From Gammaproteobacteria bacterium (GTDB lineage Bacteria; Pseudomonadota; Gammaproteobacteria; Steroidobacterales; Steroidobacteraceae), in the NCBI GenBank assembly GCA_030830595.1, contig JAURMS010000091.1, forward strand, positions 1 to 7,834: a DNA stretch of 7,834 bases. Reading direction: 5' to 3'. A model generated the notes under the pieces. It was not told the origin of the DNA, ran no database searches, and saw only the letters and a program-made list of their open reading frames with translations. Made by a program: the position numbers and the translations under genes. Below, piece by piece: positions 1 through 5,479 of the stretch. Each line of letters opens with the position of its first letter. Position 1 is the stretch's first letter.

Positions 1-205
1 ACAGCGGGAAGGTCACGTCGTGACGCAGGAACTCGAAGCGGGGGTTGTCGTGCAGGTGATCCAGGTTGCGCTTGGTGCCCGTAAACAGGTTGTCCACGCA
101 CACCACCTCATCCCCTCGCGCCAAGAGGCGGTCGATCAGGTGCGAGCCCAAAAACCCCGCCCCGCCGGTCACCAGAATGCGCTTGCGGGGCTCGTAGGCT
201 CTCAT
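1..205 (-). CDS. UDP-glucuronate decarboxylase (UDP-xylose synthase), N-terminal part, runs off the left edge
   Basis: Only the first 68 codons are in the window; the reading frame is open to position 1. The translation begins MRAYEPRKRILVTGG and carries the Rossmann NAD-binding glycine motif TGGAGFLGS at residues 13-21, then an acidic residue in VCVDN (35-39), FTGTKRN (41-47) and RHDVTFPL (61-68). This combination is typical of the extended short-chain dehydrogenase branch that converts UDP-glucuronate to UDP-xylose in the cytoplasm, through an NAD-bound 4-keto intermediate. The catalytic YxxxK motif would lie outside the window, so activity cannot be judged. The ATG at 205-203 overlaps the TGA of the upstream regulator gene as ATGA, so the two are probably cotranscribed and translationally coupled. 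UDP-xylose would be a donor sugar for the glycan built by this locus. The broader NAD-dependent epimerase/dehydratase assignment is near certain; the decarboxylase subfamily is likely. Confidence 0.88.
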   Translation of the reverse strand, partial: MRAYEPRKRILVTGGAGFLGSHLIDRLLARGDEVVCVDNLFTGTKRNLDHLHDNPRFEFLRHDVTFPL

Positions 206-522
206 GGGCGGGTCTCCACCTCTCGCTGCAGCGCAGCAATCTCCGCCCGAAGGACATCGTACTCGGCCTGCTTGCGGCGTAAAAAGTTCAGGGTCAGGCT
301 GGCCTTGGCCTCCAGCCCCTGCGGGGTCAATAAGTACAGGTACTTACCCTTGTCCGGGTTCGCCTTGAAGTTGCCCGCTTTCACCCAGCCCTTCTCCATC
401 AGTGCTTTCAGGCAGTAGTTCGCCTTCCCCAGGCTGACGCCCAGGGCCACCGAGAGCTCTCGCTGGCTCGCTTCGGGGTTGGCTTCGATCGCTCGAAGCA
501 GTTTGAGGTGGGTTTCGTTCAC
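202..522 (-). CDS. MarR family EPS-associated transcriptional regulator
   Basis: This 106-residue protein has a winged helix-turn-helix at about residues 4-75. The segment SQRELSVALGVSLGKANYCL (19-38) is the recognition-helix region and YLYLLTPQG (61-69) fits the wing. A charged helix at 78-104 is probably a dimerising coiled coil. The size and motif order match the small MarR-type regulators found beside exopolysaccharide gene clusters in proteobacteria. The start is GTG at 522-520. It is the only usual start codon between an in-frame TAG (570-568) and the conserved domain, and there is no clear Shine-Dalgarno sequence before it. The stop overlaps the ATG of the decarboxylase gene by four bases. 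A 15-base palindrome covers the start codon and two more copies lie upstream, so autoregulation is a reasonable inference. Ligand and target genes cannot be read from the sequence. Confidence 0.85.
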   Translation of the reverse strand: MNETHLKLLRAIEANPEASQRELSVALGVSLGKANYCLKALMEKGWVKAGNFKANPDKGKYLYLLTPQGLEAKASLTLNFLRRKQAEYDVLRAEIAALQREVETRP

Positions 523-531
523 AGGTTGAAC
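517..531. promoter_or_regulatory. Candidate operator site 1, GTTCA-N5-TGAAC, over the regulator start codon
   Basis: Exact 5-base inverted arms GTTCA and TGAAC are separated by CAGGT. The palindrome covers the GTG start at 522-520 of the MarR/EPS gene. A bound protein here would block transcription elongation or translation initiation. It shares both arms and spacing with the sites centred at 598 and 621, and all three are followed by GC. Which protein binds is unknown; the adjacent regulator is the first candidate. Confidence 0.55.
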
Positions 532-590
532 GCGAACTTTGGGGTCGCTACCGCAGTGCCGCGCAGGCTAGCGGGCACTGTTAGAAAATA

Positions 591-605
591 GTTCAATGAC
601 TGAAC
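591..605. promoter_or_regulatory. Candidate operator site 2, GTTCA-N5-TGAAC
   Basis: Exact arms GTTCA and TGAAC flank ATGAC. The centre (598) is 76 bases upstream of the regulator start and 74 bases from site 1, about seven helical turns. It lies in the non-coding gap where the promoter of the regulator-decarboxylase unit is expected. No convincing sigma-70 hexamer pair was found there, so whether this is a repressor or activator position is open. Confidence 0.6.
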
Positions 606-613
606 GCTACACT

Positions 614-628
614 GTTCAGGGGGTGAAC
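614..628. promoter_or_regulatory. Candidate operator site 3, GTTCA-N5-TGAAC
   Basis: Exact arms GTTCA and TGAAC flank GGGGG. The centre (621) is 23 bases from site 2, close to two helical turns, so two dimers could sit side by side on roughly one face of the DNA. The trailing GC after TGAAC is shared with sites 1 and 2. The spacer sequence differs completely among the copies, as expected when only the arms are recognised. Confidence 0.6.
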
Positions 629-780
629 GCAAGGGACCATCAGGAGAACTTCGAGGAGAGTTGGGCTTTAAAGCGCAGTTGAAGCGTTGAGGAAAACTCG
701 ACCGGGTATCTCTAAACAGGTGTCCGCTGCCACTCGCCCGATTACGCCCCAATATTAATAGCCTAGCTTCCTGATACGAG

Positions 781-1989
781 TCAGCCTGGTTGTATTGGTT
801 TAACCGTGTCCCCTCGGACATTGATGCCCACGTCGGTCAAAGCTGCGAGCAGTCCACTTGTGGCAACCTCGAAAGAGTACCCGGCCAAAATCCTTTCCCG
901 AGCTGCTGCGCCCATTGTTCGCGCTTGTTCGATATTTCCAGCCATCCGCTTCATGACAGCCGCCAAGTCCGAGGCACCGCCAGAAAAGGTGAAGCCCGTC
1001 CGGCCTTCAACTATCAAGTCCTCTGCACACCCAGCTTCGTCACTCACTATCACTGGAAGCCCGAACAACATTGCCTCATTTGCCACGAGTCCCCAGGTCT
1101 CCTGCCACGTCGAGGGCAGGACCAAAGCGTCTGCTGCCAGATACACTTTCCACAATTCAGTCTGGTTCAAGAAACCAGTAAAAAAAGCGGGCACGTTTAA
1201 GTTTTTCGCAAGCGTCATCAGCGAGTCCGTAAGCGGGCCCTGCCCCCCGATCAACAGGCTGCTATTAACACCATCCTCTCTGCAAATAGCACAGGCGGCA
1301 ATCAACATCTCTGGCCGCTTAAATGCTACATGTTTACCAAAAAACGCGAAGACAAATTCCTCTTGCCGAAAGCCATAGCGGCCTCTGAGCATCTCTCGCT
1401 TCGACACCTGCTCACAATGCATCGCCAGGAGTCGCTCATTGTCTACGCAGTAGCCACCTCCATGAATACGATCATCGGCCCAACCGCTTTTTTGATAAAA
1501 ACGGCGGTTGGCTTGCCCAATTTGAACAACCGACGAGACAAACAAGAAAATCAGCCTATGCAAGCTCCGCGCAAGCAGATTTCTTGGCCGCAGATCATTT
1601 GACTCTGCACGCATAATGACTGGAATGCACCGTAAGCGCGCAAGTGCGCAGGCGAGAATCAGCAGCGGTTCATTCCATCCGGGCACCAATAGCGCATGAG
1701 GCCGAAAAGTTGTCAGAACTTTCCACAACTTGCTGATCGACAAAAGACCCTGAAGCCAATTCTCCGGGATATCAAGTACGACACTTCGGTAACCACCCCG
1801 AAGCGGAATGTCCCAGGTCACGGGGCGGTCAAAGCCCACACCCTGGCTAAGTGGCTCAGGCTCACGGAAATAAACAACCTTGAGCCTAAGGCAATCCAGA
1901 CCGTGCAGGTATCTGAACCAAGGCGCCGCGTACTGTATCGGGTGCGTCGCGAGCACACACAGGGTGGGCTTTTCACGGCAACCAATCAT
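781..1989 (-). CDS. GT4-type (GT-B fold) glycosyltransferase
   Basis: This 402-residue protein has the features of a family 4 retaining glycosyltransferase, which moves a sugar from a nucleotide donor to a lipid-linked or growing glycan at the cytoplasmic face of the membrane. The N-terminal half starts with VLATHPIQYAAPWFRYL (12-28), a common opening of this group. The C-terminal donor-binding half has GKHVAFKRP (218-226) with the phosphate-binding Lys and Arg, LIGGQGPL (246-253), and the EX7E motif ETWGLVANE (297-305) followed by GLPVIVSDEAG (310-320). Length is normal. The ATG at 1989-1987 overlaps the stop of the preceding glycosyltransferase as ATGA. It is the last gene of the unit that begins with the asnB-like gene. 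Sampled stretches are clearly richer in AT than the flanking regulator and membrane-protein genes, as often seen in exchanged glycan cassettes. The sugar donor and acceptor cannot be predicted. Confidence 0.9.
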   Translation of the reverse strand: MIGCREKPTLCVLATHPIQYAAPWFRYLHGLDCLRLKVVYFREPEPLSQGVGFDRPVTWDIPLRGGYRSVVLDIPENWLQGLLSISKLWKVLTTFRPHALLVPGWNEPLLILACALARLRCIPVIMRAESNDLRPRNLLARSLHRLIFLFVSSVVQIGQANRRFYQKSGWADDRIHGGGYCVDNERLLAMHCEQVSKREMLRGRYGFRQEEFVFAFFGKHVAFKRPEMLIAACAICREDGVNSSLLIGGQGPLTDSLMTLAKNLNVPAFFTGFLNQTELWKVYLAADALVLPSTWQETWGLVANEAMLFGLPVIVSDEAGCAEDLIVEGRTGFTFSGGASDLAAVMKRMAGNIEQARTMGAAARERILAGYSFEVATSGLLAALTDVGINVRGDTVKPIQPG

Positions 1990-3095
1990 CTTTGTAGGTA
2001 GCCGCGGCTAGGGCGCGCGCCGCATCGTAATGATTGTAGAGCGGCACGGATTCTAAGGACATGCTGAGGCCAATCAAAAAACTCAATTCCCCTTGGGATA
2101 GCACGTTTCTCCTTCAGGGCCCTCCGGATGCTTTGCAGGAGAGCCTCGGAATCCGCCGGGTCCACTACCTGACCCAAATCCCCACCCCGCAAGGCTTCTG
2201 AACTACCGTCTCTCGTGCTGCCAATGGTGGGTACGCCACACGCCATGGCTTCGAGGTAAACAATTCCGAAGCCCTCGCCTGAACCCGGCATCGCAAATAC
2301 ATCGGCGCTTTGCAGGAGGCGCTTCTTTTCCTCCTCTTCGACGAACCCGATAAAGAGAACCCGGTCCTCGACCCCAAGCTCATTGGCCCTTGCCTGTAAA
2401 CGGCCGCGGTCAGCGCCTTCACCAGCTATCACGTACACGAGATTCGGTTCCTGCACGAGGAGTCTTGGAAGACAGGCAAGGATCTCGTCAATCCCTTTGT
2501 ACCGCTCCCGAGGATCAAGACGTCCGAGAGTCAGCAGGATCTTCTTGCCCCTCAGTCCCCACTTTTCTAAGAATTCAAGCGACGGTGCGGCCAGCGAATA
2601 ATCCCGGAGACGAACCACGTTTGGAATGATTGTGTACCTTTCATCAGGCAAATTAGCCCATTCGTTCATCCGATCGCGGGTCACCCGGCTCACCGACCAA
2701 ATCGCTTGCGCCCTCTTTAGGAAAAGTCGTCGGAACCAGCCAGGCCGCTGCCACGCCTCAATGCCGTGAACCTGCAGGATTACCGGGCATCTCTTTCGCA
2801 TGGCGCAGAAGACAGCGATCGGTAGCAGGTTGAGGTGCCCGCAAAAAACTAAATCCGTAGGAGCGCTCAGCAGCCGTGCCAACATGTACAAATAGTCGAA
2901 ATTGGATTGCCGTGCACTGCCCTCCTGAAATATCTTGCCCTGACAAAATGATCCATCTGAGCCCCCTAACCGCGGCAACATTACAACCTTTTTTATCGCG
3001 TCAATCTCGGCCAGCGCTTCCGCGAGATTGCGATTATAACGGGCGATGCCTCCGTTGCCTCCATACGCATCAGATACTAGCATCAGGACGTTCAC
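1986..3095 (-). CDS. GT4-type glycosyltransferase
   Basis: This 369-residue enzyme is a second family 4 glycosyltransferase with a GT-B fold. The N-terminal domain contains the glycine loop GGNGGIARYN (12-21) and VHGIEAW (109-115). After PNVV (158-161) the donor domain shows LGRLDPRERYKGID (190-203), with the Arg/Lys that hold the donor phosphates, VIAGEGADR (222-230), and the EX7E motif EGFGIVYLE (274-282) followed by AMACGVP (283-289). It is expected to act at the inner face of the cytoplasmic membrane in repeat-unit assembly. The chosen start is GTG at 3095-3093, which overlaps the asnB-like stop as GTGA and keeps the beta strand MNVLMLVSD. An ATG at codon 5 is the alternative. No Shine-Dalgarno sequence is evident, consistent with coupling to upstream translation. 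Sugar specificity is unknown. Confidence 0.92.
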   Translation of the reverse strand: MNVLMLVSDAYGGNGGIARYNRNLAEALAEIDAIKKVVMLPRLGGSDGSFCQGKIFQEGSARQSNFDYLYMLARLLSAPTDLVFCGHLNLLPIAVFCAMRKRCPVILQVHGIEAWQRPGWFRRLFLKRAQAIWSVSRVTRDRMNEWANLPDERYTIIPNVVRLRDYSLAAPSLEFLEKWGLRGKKILLTLGRLDPRERYKGIDEILACLPRLLVQEPNLVYVIAGEGADRGRLQARANELGVEDRVLFIGFVEEEEKKRLLQSADVFAMPGSGEGFGIVYLEAMACGVPTIGSTRDGSSEALRGGDLGQVVDPADSEALLQSIRRALKEKRAIPRGIEFFDWPQHVLRIRAALQSLRCGARPSRGYLQR

Positions 3096-4864
3096 GGTGA
3101 TGGCCGCTGCAGGCTACACGAGTCAAAATATCTGTCGAGGACCAGCGCCTGCCAGCCCTGCAAACCTCGCGGGTGGGTGTTTTCCAGATCAGCCCATTTG
3201 CTAAGCGGTACCGTAAATCCGGTTTTGGGCCGCCGCGCGATGTTAGAAGGCAGGCCAGGTTCCGCACATTTTGCAAGGTCGCGTTTGGTGAACACGCATC
3301 CTCTCTGTCGCTGACCAGCCACGAACCGTAGCAAGGGGGCATCAACTAAGGGCACCCGAATCTCCAGGGAATGCGCCATACCAGCCCAGTCTGCATCCCT
3401 CAACAACTGGTTGCGCATGTAGCAAGCGGTCTCCAGGTAACCCACGGCTGCCTGATTAGAATGCCTCACAGCATTGAGCGATGGAGGCAACGCCGGTAGT
3501 TCAAATGAGGCATCCCTTGGTAAATCCCAGGGCATTTCAAGTCCCCGGCGCAATAGATATGCGCCCCCCCAATGGTGGCCATATTCGAGCAGACCGGCAT
3601 ACTTTGGGCTGGTAAAACGCTTCAGCGCAGGCAAGCATACCCGCCGAATACTCCGACCAACACGGGGAAAACCGGCAAACGGCCGTGCCAGGTACCGCAT
3701 CCAGGGCACTTGTCGAAAAGAGGGATATCCCCCAAACAATTCATCTCCCCCTAGACCGGACATCGCGACTTTGAGCCCCGCCTGCGAGGCTGCTCTGGAA
3801 ACCAGCCAGGTATTGAGCCCATCGATGCTCGGCTGATCCATGGCGGCAAAGAATTCCTGCAGACATGTCTCGAAATCATCCCTGGTAAGCCAAACCGTTG
3901 AATGGTCAGTACTGAGCCGACGGGCTAGCATCTCGGCAACGGGGGTCTCGTCGTTGGCGGTACCCCGGAATTCCTCGAAGCCAAGTGTGACGGTCTTGAG
4001 CACCTGACCCGACTTTTGGACACACTCTGCGGACAGCGCCGCGATGGCTCCGGAATCGATGCCCGCAGAGAGAAAAACGCCAACCGGAACGTCTGCGACC
4101 AGGTGTGCCTTAACGGAGTCCACTAACGCTTCTTTAAGGTTCTTATAGGGACTGGGTCGGTTTCCAGACAGCATGGTATCGACACTATCAAAGGACCCCT
4201 GTTCGACCGCCGCGTCCATTCTAAACTGACGCCAGGTCCCTGGCGGGAGGGCTTTCACCGTGTCGAAGACCGTAAGAGGCTCAGGAACGCTACCCCATAG
4301 CTGGTAACCGTTGAGACCGGATTGCGACAACCCCGGCACGATTCCACCACCCGCCAGCAAAGCCTTGACCTGTGATGCAAATCGGACCACACCCCCGTAA
4401 TCGTGGAGGTAAAGCGGTTTGATGCCGAAGGGATCGCGCGCCATGAAGAGGCAACCGGCTCGACTGTCCCAGATCACGAAGGCATACATGCCGCGAAGGT
4501 AGCGACACATGCTAGAACCATCCCGCGCGTAGAGTGCCAATAAGACCTCGGTGTCGCTTTGAGTGCGAAACACCGCGCCATGTTTTTTCAGTTCGCTTCG
4601 AAGTTCGCAGTAGTTGTAAATTTCTCCATTAAAGACAATCGTGAGGTGGCCATCACCGCTGAAGAAAGGCTGCATCGCCTGGTTCGTGAGGTCGACTACG
4701 GCCAAACGCCGGTGGGCCATCCCGATTCGGCGCTCCGAGTCGATCCAGAGCCCATGTCCATCAGGACCCCGGGTGCTCATTTGCCGGCTCATAGACTCCA
4801 GCTCCAAACGATCCACACGAAAATCAGTGTTGGAGTGACCGAATACCCCTGCCAGTCCGCACAT
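3092..4864 (-). CDS. asnB: Asparagine synthase (glutamine-hydrolysing)-like amidotransferase of the glycan locus
   Basis: This 590-residue two-domain enzyme is slightly short of the usual 600-650. Residues 1 to about 190 form a class II glutaminase domain: the nucleophile Cys2 in MCGLAGVFG, RGPDGHG (32-38), HRRLAVVDL (51-59), NGEIYNY (79-85) and SDTEVLL (103-109). About 240-560 form the ATP-pyrophosphatase synthetase domain, with PP-loop VFLSAGIDSG (263-272), SGLGGDELFGGY (369-380), EIRVPLVD (501-508) and KTGFTVPLSKW (547-557). Cys2 fixes the ATG start at 4864-4862. The chemistry is glutamine-dependent amidation of an ATP-activated carboxylate. In EPS and O-antigen loci such proteins are thought to amidate sugar acids or related carboxylates rather than make free asparagine; that role is inferred here from the neighbouring glycosyltransferases. 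It is the first gene of a three-gene unit and its upstream region carries a near-perfect copy of the GTTCA-N5-TGAAC palindrome. The PP-loop reads SAGIDS instead of the commoner SGGxDS. Confidence 0.9.
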   Translation of the reverse strand: MCGLAGVFGHSNTDFRVDRLELESMSRQMSTRGPDGHGLWIDSERRIGMAHRRLAVVDLTNQAMQPFFSGDGHLTIVFNGEIYNYCELRSELKKHGAVFRTQSDTEVLLALYARDGSSMCRYLRGMYAFVIWDSRAGCLFMARDPFGIKPLYLHDYGGVVRFASQVKALLAGGGIVPGLSQSGLNGYQLWGSVPEPLTVFDTVKALPPGTWRQFRMDAAVEQGSFDSVDTMLSGNRPSPYKNLKEALVDSVKAHLVADVPVGVFLSAGIDSGAIAALSAECVQKSGQVLKTVTLGFEEFRGTANDETPVAEMLARRLSTDHSTVWLTRDDFETCLQEFFAAMDQPSIDGLNTWLVSRAASQAGLKVAMSGLGGDELFGGYPSFRQVPWMRYLARPFAGFPRVGRSIRRVCLPALKRFTSPKYAGLLEYGHHWGGAYLLRRGLEMPWDLPRDASFELPALPPSLNAVRHSNQAAVGYLETACYMRNQLLRDADWAGMAHSLEIRVPLVDAPLLRFVAGQRQRGCVFTKRDLAKCAEPGLPSNIARRPKTGFTVPLSKWADLENTHPRGLQGWQALVLDRYFDSCSLQRPSP

Positions 4865-5050
4865 GATTCAGAGCGCCGAAGGCAGCCTGACCAAACCTGG
4901 CTGATGCCATTTCAACGGACAATGACAGTGTTCTCCAATTGAACGGGTTGTGACAAATTGATACATAATCTGGTTTGATTTTAACGGTTTTATTTAACGA
5001 TTCTCCCGAAAACTGTACTATTGTGCCGTCAACATCAATTGAGACTATAC
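4865..5050. promoter_or_regulatory. AT-rich divergent promoter region between the asnB-like gene and hns
   Basis: This 186-base non-coding region lies between two divergent starts, so promoters for both directions must be in or near it. From about 4951 to 5022 it is strongly AT-rich, unlike the genes around it. Two direct copies of TTTAACG (4980-4986 and 4993-4999) are 13 bases apart. For the plus strand, TACTAT at 5016-5021 could be a -10 with TTTAAC at 4993-4998 as a weak -35, which would leave a leader of roughly 20-30 bases before the hns ATG. AT-rich bent DNA of this kind is the usual target of H-NS proteins, so autoregulation is plausible. Exact promoter positions are guesses. Confidence 0.45.
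4930..4944. promoter_or_regulatory. Candidate operator site 4, GTTCT-N5-TGAAC, upstream of the asnB-like gene
   Basis: Arms GTTCT and TGAAC flank CCAAT, differing at one arm base from the three exact copies before the MarR/EPS gene and keeping the same 5-base spacer. The centre (4937) is 73 bases before the asnB-like start, almost the same distance as site 2 from the regulator start (76). The minus strand has TTGTCA at 4956-4951, which resembles a -35 element, but no good -10 follows, so the promoter is not placed. Confidence 0.5.
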
Positions 5051-5479
5051 ATGCCATCCACCAAAGCCAAGTCCCTCCTCGACCTCGAAATCCAGATCGC
5101 CGCCCTGCAAAAACGGGCGGCACAGGTACGCAACAAGCAATATAAAAAGGCCCTCGACGAAATCATCGCCTTGATGAAGGCCTTTGGCATCACCATAGAT
5201 GAGGTGAAAAAGGCTGCCTCCAACATTGCAACCCGGGTGCGTGCCAGCAAGGGCCTCAGGCGGCGGGGACGTCCGCGCAAGGCCGCTTCAAAAAAGGCCG
5301 CCGGGAAAACCGCGCAGAAATCGGCCAAGAAGCCAGGCAAGGGCAAGCGTTCGCGCAAGCCGGCACCAGTGAAGTATAAGGGCCCGGGGGGGGAGACTTG
5401 GTCCGGCCGCGGCAAGCAGCCTGTCTGGCTGCGCGCCCTCGTGGAGGGTGGCCGCAAGCTCGACGACTTTAAGATCTGA
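5051..5479 (+). CDS. H-NS family nucleoid protein with AT-hook and histone H1-like linker
   Basis: This 142-residue protein is built like an H-NS relative. An N-terminal helical oligomerisation region spans about 5-60, a flexible basic linker about 66-105, and the C-terminal DNA-binding motif is YKGPGGETWSGRGKQPVWL (109-127), where the TWSGRG loop inserts into the minor groove of AT-rich DNA. The linker contains RRRGRPRKA (70-78), an AT-hook core, followed by Lys/Ala/Pro-rich sequence resembling histone H1 tails. The chosen start is ATG at 5051. A TTG ten codons upstream is in frame but would add an unrelated peptide. A weak GAG at 5041-5043 may serve as the ribosome binding site. The gene is the only plus-strand gene here, diverges from the asnB-like gene and overlaps the membrane-protein gene tail to tail by 11 bases. 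It probably binds AT-rich DNA and silences transcription; action on this locus is inferred. A G8 run (5386-5393) sits inside the DNA-binding motif. Confidence 0.9.
   Translation: MPSTKAKSLLDLEIQIAALQKRAAQVRNKQYKKALDEIIALMKAFGITIDEVKKAASNIATRVRASKGLRRRGRPRKAASKKAAGKTAQKSAKKPGKGKRSRKPAPVKYKGPGGETWSGRGKQPVWLRALVEGGRKLDDFKI

Larger units (their letters stand above)
523..780. other. Intergenic region between the second glycosyltransferase and the regulator
   Basis: This 258-base stretch has no credible gene. Its left part holds the palindromes centred at 598 and 621, which makes it the probable promoter region of the regulator-decarboxylase unit. The right part (about 630-780) should contain the 3' end of the asnB-glycosyltransferase transcript, but I see no GC-rich hairpin followed by a T run. 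A 10-base palindrome, GCTTTAAAGC, at 665-674 stands alone with no obvious role. The start codon at 522 is not preceded by a purine-rich ribosome binding site. Confidence 0.6.

Noticed and set aside
568..596. TTGAAC (596-591, minus strand) as a -35 element for the regulator
   Set aside because: The hexamer at the expected distance (CGCTAG or CTAGCC) is a poor -10, so the promoter was not called.
591..628. Possible LexA (SOS) boxes, because the sites contain GTTC-N7-GAAC
   Set aside because: Known proteobacterial LexA sites are CTGT-N8-ACAG or the direct repeat GTTC-N7-GTTC, which these inverted sites do not match, and no SOS gene is nearby.
665..674. Palindrome GCTTTAAAGC in the gap before the regulator
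   Set aside because: A single 10-base palindrome with no second copy and no T run; it is not a terminator and is too isolated to call an operator.
519..821. Open frame of 100 codons on the minus strand across the gap between the second glycosyltransferase and the regulator
   Set aside because: Composition is unlike a protein, there is no family likeness, it overlaps both neighbouring genes, and it covers the operator-like palindromes.
806..1378. Long plus-strand open frame opposite the GT4 gene
   Set aside because: It is antisense to a gene with clear GT4 motifs and has no ribosome binding site or recognisable domain.
5021..5050. TTG start that would add ten residues to the H-NS-like protein
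   Set aside because: The ATG at 5051 gives the usual N-terminus, and the extension falls on the likely -10 region.
5035..5457. 140-codon minus-strand frame opposite hns
   Set aside because: It is a shadow of the H-NS family gene, which has canonical motifs; the antisense product shows no domain.
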